Shown here piece by piece: positions 1 to 7,777 of a stretch of 64,000 nt of DNA. Below the pieces are notes generated by a model. It made no database searches and was not told where the DNA came from. It was given only the letters and a program-made list of their open reading frames with translations. Numbering within the stretch: position 1 is the stretch's first letter; the number at the start of each line of letters is the position of its first letter. Origin of the DNA: SIG480 sp045546975 (GTDB lineage Bacteria; Bacillota; Clostridia; Oscillospirales; JAAYXM01); contig JAZQDV010000008.1 in the NCBI GenBank assembly GCA_045546975.1, forward strand, positions 1 through 64,000, written 5' to 3'. A program made the position numbers and the translations under genes.

Positions 1-37
1 GTCAAAGTCTGAGGTGTTACCGCTACACTACATCCCA
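1..37 (-). tRNA. tRNA-Gln (TTG), partial
   Basis: The reverse complement begins UGGGAUGUAG, has a D-arm, and reaches the anticodon loop C-U-U-U-G-A-C, which reads UUG (Gln). The T-arm and acceptor 3' half lie beyond the window start. It is the last gene of a four-tRNA cluster read on the minus strand. Confidence 0.85.
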
Positions 38-59
38 GAATATTCCCAAAATAAGAGAA

Positions 60-137
60 TGGGGTGGGTAGCCGGATTCGAACCGGCGACCCCCAGAGCC
101 ACAATCTGGTACTCTAACCAACTGAGCTATACCCACC
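60..137 (-). tRNA. tRNA-His (GTG)
   Basis: The cloverleaf is complete on the minus strand. The anticodon loop U-U-G-U-G-G-C reads GUG. The acceptor stem GTGGGTA/TACCCAC is extended by the extra G(-1):C73 pair typical of tRNA-His. The 3' CCA is encoded (positions 60-62). Confidence 0.97.
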
Positions 138-177
138 ATATTATCAAACTTTGAGCATCGGCAATTTGAATAAAGGG

Positions 178-254
<77 letters not shown>

Positions 255-264
255 ACAAAAAAAA

Positions 265-338
<74 letters not shown>

Positions 339-354
339 ACATTTAAGCTTATAA

Positions 355-383
355 ATTCTACCATAATAAATTTATGTTGTCAA
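355..383 (-). promoter_or_regulatory. Sigma-A promoter of the tRNA operon
   Basis: On the minus strand, -35 TTGACA (378-383), a 17-bp spacer and an extended -10 TGG-TAGAAT (355-360). It lies directly upstream of tRNA-Gly. Confidence 0.85.
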
Positions 384-419
384 GTAAAAATTATAAACTT
401 TTTTATGTGGATTTTTCGG

Positions 420-1307
420 CTACATTTCCGCAAAAACTTTCATTACAGAGGCACTGTCGGCAATACTGTCTGACGCTGCTGTGGCACTTCCCGCAGCGAC
501 ACCGAGCGCAAGTGCAAGCTCGACGCCCTGCCCCTCTCCTGCAAGGAAGCCTGCAAGGAGGCTGTCCCCTGCGCCTACTGTGTTTACAACCTCAGTATGT
601 GGTGCGCGGACGCGGTATGCCTTTCCGTCTCCCGCAAAAAGCATGGCACCGTCACCCCCGAGAGAGAGAAGAACATTTCCGACCCCGCGCGAGAGAAGTT
701 CCCGTGCCGCAGACAAAAGCTCTCCATCCGACATCTCGCGTTTTCCGAAAATGGCACAGAACTCCTCAAGATTCGGCTTTATGAGAAACGGTTTATAACG
801 AAGGGCAAGATTGAGTTCGTCCCCTGCCATATCTATAACAAGACGCGTGTGGGAGGAAGCCTCAATCACTCGAAGAAGAAGCTTTCCGCTTTCGCTCTCT
901 ACACTTTTGCCCGAGATGACAACGGTGTCTTCTTTTGAAAGTGAGGTGAGTTTGCGAAGCAGGCTTTCCTCTTCTTCAAGGCTTATAAAAGGACCTCTGC
1001 CGTTTACCGCGCTCTCGGATTCATCAAGTATCTTCACGTTTATTCTCGACATCTCACGAATCTCCGTGAATTCACATTTTATCCCTGCGCGCTTTATGAG
1101 TCTTTCGATTTCCTTTCCCGTAAAACCGCCGCAAAATCCGAGCGCTGTGCTCTCGACACCGAGGTTTTTAAGCATAGCGGAGACATTGAGACCCTTTCCA
1201 CCAAAGGAAACCACTTCGTTTTCAGAGCGATTTATCTCTCCTTTAAGAAAACACTTCATATATAAAGAATAGTCTATTGACGGATTGAGCGTTACGGTAT
1301 ATATCAT
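420..1307 (-). CDS. fruK: 1-phosphofructokinase-type sugar kinase (PfkB family)
   Basis: Predicted to phosphorylate a sugar phosphate such as fructose-1-phosphate to the bisphosphate in the cytoplasm. About 295 aa. The N-terminal T-L-N-P-S-I-D-Y (residues 6-13) is the hallmark of the FruK/LacC branch. The substrate-binding GGKGLN lies at 36-41 and the C-terminal ATP/catalytic motif GAGD (245-248, Asp as base) near the end. I chose the ATG at 1307 because a GAGG Shine-Dalgarno sits 8 nt upstream; a GTG three codons earlier overlaps that site. No fructose PTS or fruR gene is adjacent, so tagatose-6-phosphate kinase (LacC) activity is an alternative. Confidence 0.85.
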   Translation of the reverse strand: MIYTVTLNPSIDYSLYMKCFLKGEINRSENEVVSFGGKGLNVSAMLKNLGVESTALGFCGGFTGKEIERLIKRAGIKCEFTEIREMSRINVKILDESESAVNGRGPFISLEEEESLLRKLTSLSKEDTVVISGKSVESESGKLLLRVIEASSHTRLVIDMAGDELNLALRYKPFLIKPNLEEFCAIFGKREMSDGELLSAARELLSRGVGNVLLSLGGDGAMLFAGDGKAYRVRAPHTEVVNTVGAGDSLLAGFLAGEGQGVELALALGVAAGSATAASDSIADSASVMKVFAEM

Positions 1308-1325
1308 CTTTTTCACCTCGGCTCA

Positions 1326-1354
1326 ATTATAGCACGGCACGGTTAATTATTCAA
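1326..1354 (-). promoter_or_regulatory. Sigma-A promoter of fruK
   Basis: Minus strand: -35 TTGAAT (1349-1354), 17-bp spacer, -10 TATAAT (1326-1331), 19 nt upstream of the chosen start. Confidence 0.8.
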
Positions 1355-1408
1355 GAATTGCCGCAACCTCAGCACACCAAATAAAATTTATTTTTTTTGA
1401 AAAACATC

Positions 1409-1437
1409 TTGAAAACATCATCAATGTATGGTAAAAT
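1409..1437 (+). promoter_or_regulatory. Sigma-A promoter of secG
   Basis: -35 TTGAAA (1409-1414), 17-bp spacer, extended -10 TGG-TAAAAT (1432-1437). The start near 1444 lies upstream of the secG ribosome-binding site and would leave only a 12-nt leader before the upstream ATG at 1456. Confidence 0.8.
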
Positions 1438-1482
1438 TTATCGTACTTATGTAATATGATATACATTTCGGAGGTGTTTACC

Positions 1483-1719
1483 GTGAAACTTGCACTCGTT
1501 ATAGTACAGCTTGTTCTCTCAATCCTTTTGACATGCGCTGTTCTTCTTCAGCAGAGCCGTCGTCAGGGCCTTTCTGGCGCGATCTCCGGTGCTGCGGATA
1601 CTTTCCTTTCAAAGAACAAGTCAAAATCTCTTGACGCGACACTTGCTAAAGTAACTGTAGTTCTTGCTGCATTATTTATCATCATTACGCTCGTGCTCAA
1701 CCTCGGATTCATCGCTTAA
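1483..1719 (+). CDS. secG: Preprotein translocase subunit SecG
   Basis: Small subunit of the SecYEG protein-export channel in the cytoplasmic membrane. 78 aa with two hydrophobic helices (about residues 3-20 and 54-76). Between them is the conserved loop with LLQQSRRQGLSGAISG, the family signature. The start is the GTG at 1483: a GGAGG Shine-Dalgarno (1469-1474) sits just upstream, whereas the in-frame ATG at 1456 has no such site and would add non-conserved residues. Monocistronic or read through to typA; a hairpin follows the stop. Confidence 0.93.
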   Translation: MKLALVIVQLVLSILLTCAVLLQQSRRQGLSGAISGAADTFLSKNKSKSLDATLAKVTVVLAALFIIITLVLNLGFIA

Positions 1720-1720
1720 G

Positions 1721-1753
1721 AAAAATCCGACGGCGGCAGGTAGCCGATTTTTT
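1721..1753 (+). terminator. Candidate terminator after secG
   Basis: A-run, a bulged stem (CGGC 1731-1734 with GCCG 1743-1746, flanked by AAAAAT/ATTTTT) and a T-run. The stem is imperfect. Confidence 0.55.
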
Positions 1754-1773
1754 GCCTGACTTAAAAAACGTTG

Positions 1774-1818
1774 GTGCGCAGAGAGGATTTGCTTTGCGCA
1801 CTGTTTTTATTTTTTATT
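1774..1818 (+). terminator. Hairpin plus U-tract upstream of typA
   Basis: Seven-bp stem GTGCGCA (1774-1780) / TGCGCAC (1795-1801) with a 14-nt loop, then TGTTTTTATTTTTT. It ends only a few bases before the typA Shine-Dalgarno (1821-1826). It is either the secG terminator or an attenuator in the typA leader. No promoter was recognised between it and typA. Confidence 0.6.
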
Positions 1819-1834
1819 CAAAGGAGTCCTTATC

Positions 1835-3658
1835 TTGACTAACCCCAACATAAGAAACATTGCGATAATTGCACACGTTGACCACGGCAAGACCACTCTT
1901 GTTGACGAAATGCTCAAGCAAAGCGGTACCTTCCGTGAAAACCAGGTCGTTGCAGACCGAGTTATGGACTCGGGTGACCTTGAGCGTGAGCGCGGCATTA
2001 CAATCCTTGCAAAAAACACATCTATCCGCTACGGTGACGTCAAAATCAACGTTATCGATACCCCCGGACACGCCGATTTTGGCGGCGAGGTTGAGCGAGT
2101 TCTCAAAATGGTCAACGGCGTTATTCTTCTCGTCGATGCAGCAGAGGGCCCCATGCCACAGACACGCTTCGTGCTTCAGAAGGCACTTTCTCTCGGTCAC
2201 CGCGTTATCGTTGCGGTAAACAAAATCGACCGTCAGGACGCACGTCTTGACGAAATTGAGGACGAGGTTTTGGAGCTCTTTATGGACCTTGAAGCAAACG
2301 ACGAACAGCTTGACTCACCATTCCTCTTCTGCTCAGCACGTGCAGGTATTGCAAGCGAGGACCCGAACGTCGAGGGCGTTGACCTTCGTCCGCTCTTTGA
2401 TAAAATCATCGACTATATCCCCGCACCGGAGGCAAATGTGGATGAGCCCATGCGCCTTCTTGTTTCATCTATTGACTATAATGAATATGTAGGACGTATA
2501 GCAATCGGCAGAATTGAGTCCGGCGTTATTTCGCAGAATCAGGATGTCATCGTCTGCGACTACCACAATCTCCGCGAGCCGAAGAAAGCGCGCATTACCG
2601 CGATGTATCAGATTGAAGGTCTTGAGCGCGTACCCGTAACCGAGGCAAGTGCAGGAAACATAATCTGCCTTTCAGGTATCGCGGACATAACAATCGGCGA
2701 TACCATCTGCACTCCCGAAAGCCCCGAACCGCTTCCGTTTGTGAAGATTTCGGAGCCGACGGTGGAGATGACCTTCTCCGTCAACGACTCCCCCTTTGCA
2801 GGGCGCGAAGGCAAGTTTGTTACAACCAGAAACATAAAGGACCGCCTTGAGCGTGAGCTTCTCAAAGACGTCTCACTCAAGGTCGCACCTGTAGAAAACT
2901 CGGCAGATTCATTTGTCGTTTCGGGAAGAGGCGAAATGCACCTTTCAATCCTCATTGAAACAATGCGTCGCGAAGGCTATGAGTTCCAGGTAAGCACACC
3001 GCGAGTTCTCATGAAGGAAATTGACGGTGTTATGCACGAGCCTATGGAATATCTCGTCATCGATGTTCCCGATGAGGCAGTCGGCTCAGTTATGGAAAAG
3101 CTCGGTTCGCGCAAGGGCGAGCTTCAGAAGATGGCACAGGTCGGAAGCCGAATGAGGGTCGAGTTCATAATCCCTGCGCGCGGTCTTTTCGGATATCGAA
3201 ACGAATTCCTCACAGACACAAAGGGTGAGGGAATCTTAAACTCAGTATTTCACGGCTATGCACCGCAGAAGGGTGACATCGCCCGCCGTGCGACAGGCTC
3301 TCTTATCGCCTACGAAACAGGCGAGGCGGTCGGCTACGGTATCTTCAATGTTCAGGACCGTGGCTCGATGTTCGTATCGCCCGGAGACGAAGTCTATGCA
3401 GGTATGATAGTCGGTGTTTCCTCAAAGTCTGACGATATTGTCGTAAACGTCTGTAAGAAAAAGCAACTTACAAATATGCGTGCATCGGGAAGCGATGATG
3501 CGCTCCGTCTCGTTCCGCCGAGAATTCTGAGTCTTGAGCAAATGCTTGAATTTCTCGCTGATGACGAGCTTTTAGAGGTTACTCCGAAAACACTCCGAAT
3601 GAGAAAGAGGATTCTTGACCACTCGGCAAGAATGAAGCTCTTAAAAGGAAAGCAATAA
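1835..3658 (+). CDS. typA: Ribosome-associated GTPase TypA/BipA
   Basis: Translational GTPase of the EF-G superfamily that binds the 70S ribosome and aids ribosome assembly and stress growth. 607 aa, full length for the family. G-domain motifs: AHVDHGKTT (13-21), RGIT (53-56), DTPGH (75-79), NKID (129-132). The C-terminal half has the domain III/V fold and the BipA-specific region with GEAVGYG. The start codon is TTG at 1835, preceded by AAGGAG (1821-1826). No ATG occurs before the G1 motif. Confidence 0.97.
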   Translation: MTNPNIRNIAIIAHVDHGKTTLVDEMLKQSGTFRENQVVADRVMDSGDLERERGITILAKNTSIRYGDVKINVIDTPGHADFGGEVERVLKMVNGVILLVDAAEGPMPQTRFVLQKALSLGHRVIVAVNKIDRQDARLDEIEDEVLELFMDLEANDEQLDSPFLFCSARAGIASEDPNVEGVDLRPLFDKIIDYIPAPEANVDEPMRLLVSSIDYNEYVGRIAIGRIESGVISQNQDVIVCDYHNLREPKKARITAMYQIEGLERVPVTEASAGNIICLSGIADITIGDTICTPESPEPLPFVKISEPTVEMTFSVNDSPFAGREGKFVTTRNIKDRLERELLKDVSLKVAPVENSADSFVVSGRGEMHLSILIETMRREGYEFQVSTPRVLMKEIDGVMHEPMEYLVIDVPDEAVGSVMEKLGSRKGELQKMAQVGSRMRVEFIIPARGLFGYRNEFLTDTKGEGILNSVFHGYAPQKGDIARRATGSLIAYETGEAVGYGIFNVQDRGSMFVSPGDEVYAGMIVGVSSKSDDIVVNVCKKKQLTNMRASGSDDALRLVPPRILSLEQMLEFLADDELLEVTPKTLRMRKRILDHSARMKLLKGKQ

Positions 3659-3667
3659 TTTGAACAG

Positions 3668-3970
3668 TATAAACCCCCGCCTTGGGTGTCGCTTCATAGG
3701 GGGAACTCGGTTTTGAATTGGCCTTTTCCGCTAAAAGTGCATCAAAAAACCAAGCAATACGTCAGTATTGCCTGATTTTTATTCTTTCTTTTAACGAAAA
3801 TTTCCTATTTCAAAACTGCTTCGCACCCTGAAATCATAAGTTTGAGTGCAGAACAAGGCAAAAAAGTCCACAACCCTGACGGGTTATGAACTTTTTTAAC
3901 GCAGTTATGTGCCAAAATCGTGATTTCAGGGCGAATTATCCCTATGAAGTGCCACCCTCGGGGGTTTATA
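3668..3970. repeat. 303-bp nested inverted-repeat element (MITE-like or structured RNA)
   Basis: This gene-free interval between typA and pgeF is almost wholly palindromic. The ends form an outer stem: TATAAACCCCCG at 3668-3679 pairs with the complementary end at 3959-3970, and CTTCATAGGG is repeated inverted at 3692-3701 and about 3940-3950. Inside are two arms. Arm 1 (3710-3816) is closed by GTTTTGAA/TTCAAAAC and capped by GCAATAC-GTCA-GTATTGC (3754-3771). Arm 2 (3826-3931) is closed by CCCTGAAATCA/TGATTTCAGGG and capped by AACCC-TGAC-GGGTT (3872-3885). The predicted fold is a three-way junction. The TA at each tip would suit a TA-target transposition derivative, but no transposase is present. 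Confidence 0.75.
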
Positions 3971-3986
3971 TTCTAAGGAGATTATT

Positions 3987-4802
3987 ATGCAGAAGGGATT
4001 TTGCCACAAGGAAAAATCGGGCGTTCACTTTTTAAGCGTTCCCTCGTTTGACAAAACGGGGCTGTGCCTGACCGCCTTTTCAACACGGCTTGGCGGTGTT
4101 TCAAAACCGCCGCTTGAGTCGATGAACCTCGGCTTTGGCAGAGGTGACGTGCGCGGGACGGTAATTGAGAATTACAGGCGCTTTGGCGAAGCGGCGGGCT
4201 TTCCTTACGAAAAGCTTGTTGCATTCACACAGGTGCACAAAAATGACGTTTTTGTCGCTACCGAAAAAGATGCCGGCGAAGCATTTCGCGAAAACAAGCG
4301 CGAGTTTGATGCGATTGTCACAAACATAAAAGGGCTCCCGATTGCAACATACCACGCGGACTGCGTCCCCGTTTATCTTCTTGATCCCGTAAAAAAGGCG
4401 GTGGGCGTCGCACACGCAGGCTGGCGAGGAACAGCTCTTTCTTCCCCTGTCGCCGCCGCAAAAAAGATGTGCGAAATGTTTTCTTCAAAGCCGTCAGACA
4501 TACTTGTCGGTGTAGGGCCCGCCATTTCAAAGGCAAACTTTGAAACAGACCCCGATGTTCCCGAGGCTATGGTTTCCGCGTTTGGAGATGATGCGCGCGA
4601 ATTTATTGAGGATAAAGGGAACGGAAAGTATCTCGTTTCACTCCCTGACCTTTGCGTTTATGCATTAAAAAAGTTCGGAATTCCGGACGAAAACATTACA
4701 CTCTCTGATGAGTGCACATATAACAAATCTGACCTTTACTGGTCACACCGCAAGACTCACGGAATCCGCGGTGCAATGGCAGCAGTAATTATGCTTGTTT
4801 AG
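3987..4802 (+). CDS. pgeF: Laccase-domain purine nucleoside phosphorylase / peptidoglycan editing factor (YfiH family)
   Basis: Cytoplasmic copper/zinc-binding protein of the YlmD/YfiH/LACC1 family. Members act on purine nucleosides, and in Enterobacteria PgeF removes mis-built UDP-MurNAc-L-Ser. 271 aa. The metal/catalytic residues are visible: H84 in QVHKND, C126 in HADCVP and H143 in AHAGWRG. GVGPAIS follows further on. The ATG at 3987 has AAGGAG 5 nt upstream, just beyond the palindromic element. It is the first gene of a run with the solute-binding lipoprotein and malQ, with gaps of 12 nt and 3 nt. Confidence 0.92.
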   Translation: MQKGFCHKEKSGVHFLSVPSFDKTGLCLTAFSTRLGGVSKPPLESMNLGFGRGDVRGTVIENYRRFGEAAGFPYEKLVAFTQVHKNDVFVATEKDAGEAFRENKREFDAIVTNIKGLPIATYHADCVPVYLLDPVKKAVGVAHAGWRGTALSSPVAAAKKMCEMFSSKPSDILVGVGPAISKANFETDPDVPEAMVSAFGDDAREFIEDKGNGKYLVSLPDLCVYALKKFGIPDENITLSDECTYNKSDLYWSHRKTHGIRGAMAAVIMLV

Positions 4803-4814
4803 GAGTTGTCTTTG

Positions 4815-6263
4815 ATGAAAAAATTTCTTTGTCTCATCCTCGCACTTGTTCTCGTGCTCTCCTCCTGCGGTGTCTCTGACATAGACACTTCAGCAACCGG
4901 TGAGGGAGAGGCGAAAAAAGTAAACAACGATTCCTTCGGAGTTGCCTATGCCGTGGGCGAGGAAACAGACCCGTATAAAACAACAAACCCCCTTAACTCT
5001 GAGCTTTACGGTCTTATCTGCGAGCCACTCTTTTCTCTCTCGCCGTCATTTGAGGCAACACCTGTTCTCTGTGATTCCTTTTCATGCTCTGACATGACTT
5101 ATGTGTTCAATATAAAGCGAGATGTCACATTCTCCGACGGAAGCCCTCTTACAGCAAGCGATGTTGCATACTCACTCCGAGCGGCAGCAGAATACGGCTC
5201 CTTTTACGCAACACGCCTCGGGATTATTGAGAGCATACGCCATGATGACAAGAGCGCAACCGTTACGGTGGTTCTCAAACGCAAAAACGCATATTTCCCC
5301 TCGCTTCTCGATATTCCGATAATAAAGAAGGATACAAGAGACGATTTCTTCCCCATCGGCACAGGGCTTTACTACCCAAAGGAAGATAAATCCACCCTTA
5401 TTTTGCGTGATAACCACCACAGCGGGAAAACGCCACAGTATAAAACAATCCGTCTTTTGGGTGTATCGAGCGTTGACGAGCTCATCTTTGAGTTTGATAC
5501 CCACAACATCTCCGTACTCTCGAGCGACCCTACGGGTAACACCCCTCTTGCTCCGCTCAGCGCGGCAAAAATCACAAATGTGACCTCAACCAAGATGCAC
5601 TATCTCGGATTCAACACACGTAAGGCACCACTTAACGACCGTGCAGTGCGCCGCGCAATCGCAAAGGCGATTGACCGCGAAAACGCATCTGTTGCGGACT
5701 TTGCACTTATGGGAAGACCAACAACTCTCCCCCTGCACCCGAATACTCTTGACTATCCCCACGGGATTGCCTCGGTGCTTGACTATGACGGAAGCACAAA
5801 GCTTCCGATTGACACAAAGCTCACGATTTTAGTAAACTCAGAGAACAGCGGAAAGCTCGCCGTATGCAAAAGGATTGCAGAAACACTCACAAAGCTTGGC
5901 GCACCCACTACTGTCCGCGCTCTGCCGTTTAACGAATATGCGGCAGCACTCAGAAGCGGCGACTTTACACTCTACTACGGCGAAACCTTGGTTTCTCCGG
6001 ACTTTGATCTCACAAGCTTCCTTGGCGGCTCACTTAACTACGGCGGTTTTTATGACGAAGGCCTTTACTCTCTTCACTCCGCATTCCTCGAAAGCAAGGA
6101 GAGACGCGATGATTTTTACCGCGCGTTTTGTGACTATGTCCCGTTTGCTCCCATTCTTTTCAAGGATACGGCGATATACACCGAGGACGGGTTTTTCCAA
6201 AAAGCAACGCCTACTGCACAGAATATCTACCACGGTTTTTCCGATTGGGTTATAGGAGAATAA
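4815..6263 (+). CDS. Extracellular solute-binding lipoprotein (peptide/nickel ABC transporter type, SBP family 5)
   Basis: Lipid-anchored substrate-binding protein expected to deliver a peptide or similar ligand to an ABC permease. About 482 aa. Signal peptide with lipobox L-S-S-C, lipidated at Cys18. Family-5 features are the N-terminal NPLNSELYGLICEPL region, VTFSDGSPLTASDVAYSLR and, in the second half, the AVRRAIAKAID segment. The start is ATG 4815, 9 nt after a GGAG. No permease or ATPase genes are adjacent, so this is an orphan binding protein, and its ligand cannot be stated. Confidence 0.85.
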   Translation: MKKFLCLILALVLVLSSCGVSDIDTSATGEGEAKKVNNDSFGVAYAVGEETDPYKTTNPLNSELYGLICEPLFSLSPSFEATPVLCDSFSCSDMTYVFNIKRDVTFSDGSPLTASDVAYSLRAAAEYGSFYATRLGIIESIRHDDKSATVTVVLKRKNAYFPSLLDIPIIKKDTRDDFFPIGTGLYYPKEDKSTLILRDNHHSGKTPQYKTIRLLGVSSVDELIFEFDTHNISVLSSDPTGNTPLAPLSAAKITNVTSTKMHYLGFNTRKAPLNDRAVRRAIAKAIDRENASVADFALMGRPTTLPLHPNTLDYPHGIASVLDYDGSTKLPIDTKLTILVNSENSGKLAVCKRIAETLTKLGAPTTVRALPFNEYAAALRSGDFTLYYGETLVSPDFDLTSFLGGSLNYGGFYDEGLYSLHSAFLESKERRDDFYRAFCDYVPFAPILFKDTAIYTEDGFFQKATPTAQNIYHGFSDWVIGE

Positions 6264-6266
6264 TCA

Positions 6267-7736
6267 ATGAAAAAAAGATACAGCGGCGCCCTTTTGCACA
6301 TATCCTCACTCGGCGGCGATTTCGGGATAGGGAACCTCGGTCGCGAGTCATATAAATTCTGTGACTTTCTAAAAGAAAGTGGCTTTTCTGCATGGCAAAC
6401 CCTTCCTATAAATCCGCAGGGTCCCGGCTTTTCACCCTACAACTCCATCTCGTCGTTTGCGGGAAACCCGCTCTTTATCGACCCTGAGTCTCTTTTTGAA
6501 GACGGACTTATAACGGAAGATGAGCTTGACTACGCAAAGTCTGAAAATATCGGACGTGTTGATTTCAAAATCGTTATTCCAAAGAACGCAAACCTCCTCC
6601 GCTCGGCATTTTCCCGTTTTTCCGACTTTGACGCGCTTGAGGAATTCTGCGAGCGTGAAGGGAACTGGATATACGACTATGCATCCTTTATGACGATTCG
6701 TGAGGAGCTTGGCGGTATTGCCTGGCAGCATTTTCCGCGTGAGCTTCGCGACAAAAGTGAGCTGGATGCCTGGCGGTGCGAGCATAGAGACATCGAAAAC
6801 TACTATAAATTCGAGCAATATATCTTTTCAAAACAATGGTCAAAGCTTCGTGAATATGCAAACAGGCTTGGCATTTCCTTGATCGGCGATATTCCGATAT
6901 ACGTTGCAACAGACAGCTGCGATGTATGGTCGTCTCCACATATTTTCAATCTCTCAGAAAACCTCTCACCCATTGACGTTTCAGGCTGCCCTCCCGACCC
7001 ATTCTCGGAGGACGGTCAGCTCTGGGGCAATCCCACCTACCGTTGGGACGTTCTTCGGGAAGACGGTTATTCCTGGTGGATTTCAAGACTTTCTCGGGCA
7101 AGTGAGCTCTTTGACACGGTAAGACTTGACCACTTCCGTGCATTTGAGGCGTATTGGTCCGTTCCCTACGGTTCACCAGATGCAAGATGTGGCGAATGGA
7201 AGAAAGGTCCCGGAAAGGCATTCTTTGATACCGTGAAGGAAAAGCTTCCAAACCTCAATATGATAGCTGAGGACCTCGGTTTTCTCACCGAGGAGGTTTT
7301 CCGTCTCCGTGACGAAACGGGAATTCCCGGTATGCGCGTTTTGCAGTTTGCATTTGACGGGGGGGAGGATAACCTCTACCTTCCGCACATGTATCCCGAA
7401 AACTCCATTGTATATACCGGCACTCACGACAACGAAACGCTCAATGGTTTCATTGCCTCATCCCCTGAGCACCGAATCGCTTTTGCAACGCACTACCTTG
7501 CACCGAAGGACAACGAAACTCTTGCCGATGCATTTCTTCGCGCGGCATGGAGCTCGGTTTCAAATGTCGCAATCGCGCCGATCCAGGACTTTTTAGGTCT
7601 TGGGAACGAAGCGAGGATGAACACTCCCTCAACCGTAAACGACCGCAACTGGCGTTTCAGGGTAAAAAACGGTGTTCTTACGCAGAAGCTCTCAGAAAGG
7701 CTTTTTGCTCTCAACCTCGAGAATAATAGAATATAA
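6267..7736 (+). CDS. malQ: 4-alpha-glucanotransferase (amylomaltase, GH77)
   Basis: Transfers alpha-1,4-glucan segments between maltooligosaccharides and releases glucose; acts in cytoplasmic glycogen/maltodextrin metabolism. 489 aa, the usual length of bacterial short MalQ. Family motifs include PYNSISSFAGNP (57-68), nucleophile Asp288 in RLDHFR, acid/base Glu335 in IAEDLG and Asp388 in GTHDNET. It starts 3 nt after the lipoprotein gene, so it is probably co-transcribed and may be translationally coupled. A strong hairpin follows immediately. Confidence 0.96.
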   Translation: MKKRYSGALLHISSLGGDFGIGNLGRESYKFCDFLKESGFSAWQTLPINPQGPGFSPYNSISSFAGNPLFIDPESLFEDGLITEDELDYAKSENIGRVDFKIVIPKNANLLRSAFSRFSDFDALEEFCEREGNWIYDYASFMTIREELGGIAWQHFPRELRDKSELDAWRCEHRDIENYYKFEQYIFSKQWSKLREYANRLGISLIGDIPIYVATDSCDVWSSPHIFNLSENLSPIDVSGCPPDPFSEDGQLWGNPTYRWDVLREDGYSWWISRLSRASELFDTVRLDHFRAFEAYWSVPYGSPDARCGEWKKGPGKAFFDTVKEKLPNLNMIAEDLGFLTEEVFRLRDETGIPGMRVLQFAFDGGEDNLYLPHMYPENSIVYTGTHDNETLNGFIASSPEHRIAFATHYLAPKDNETLADAFLRAAWSSVSNVAIAPIQDFLGLGNEARMNTPSTVNDRNWRFRVKNGVLTQKLSERLFALNLENNRI

Positions 7737-7740
7737 CTTC

Positions 7741-7777
7741 ACACCTCCGTCATAGACTTTATGGCGGAGGTGTTTTT
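7741..7777 (+). terminator. Hairpin between malQ and spoVB carrying the spoVB Shine-Dalgarno
   Basis: About 14-bp stem: ACACCTCCG (7741-7749) pairs with CGGAGGTGT (7765-7773), extended inward by CATA/TATG. Five T residues follow and then the spoVB ATG at 7778. The 3' arm contains GGAGGTG, the spoVB ribosome-binding site, so the hairpin both resembles a terminator and can hide that site. Confidence 0.75.

Noticed and set aside
374..1272. Long plus-strand open frames opposite fruK
   Set aside because: They are shadows of the kinase on the other strand, with no ribosome-binding sites or recognisable domains.
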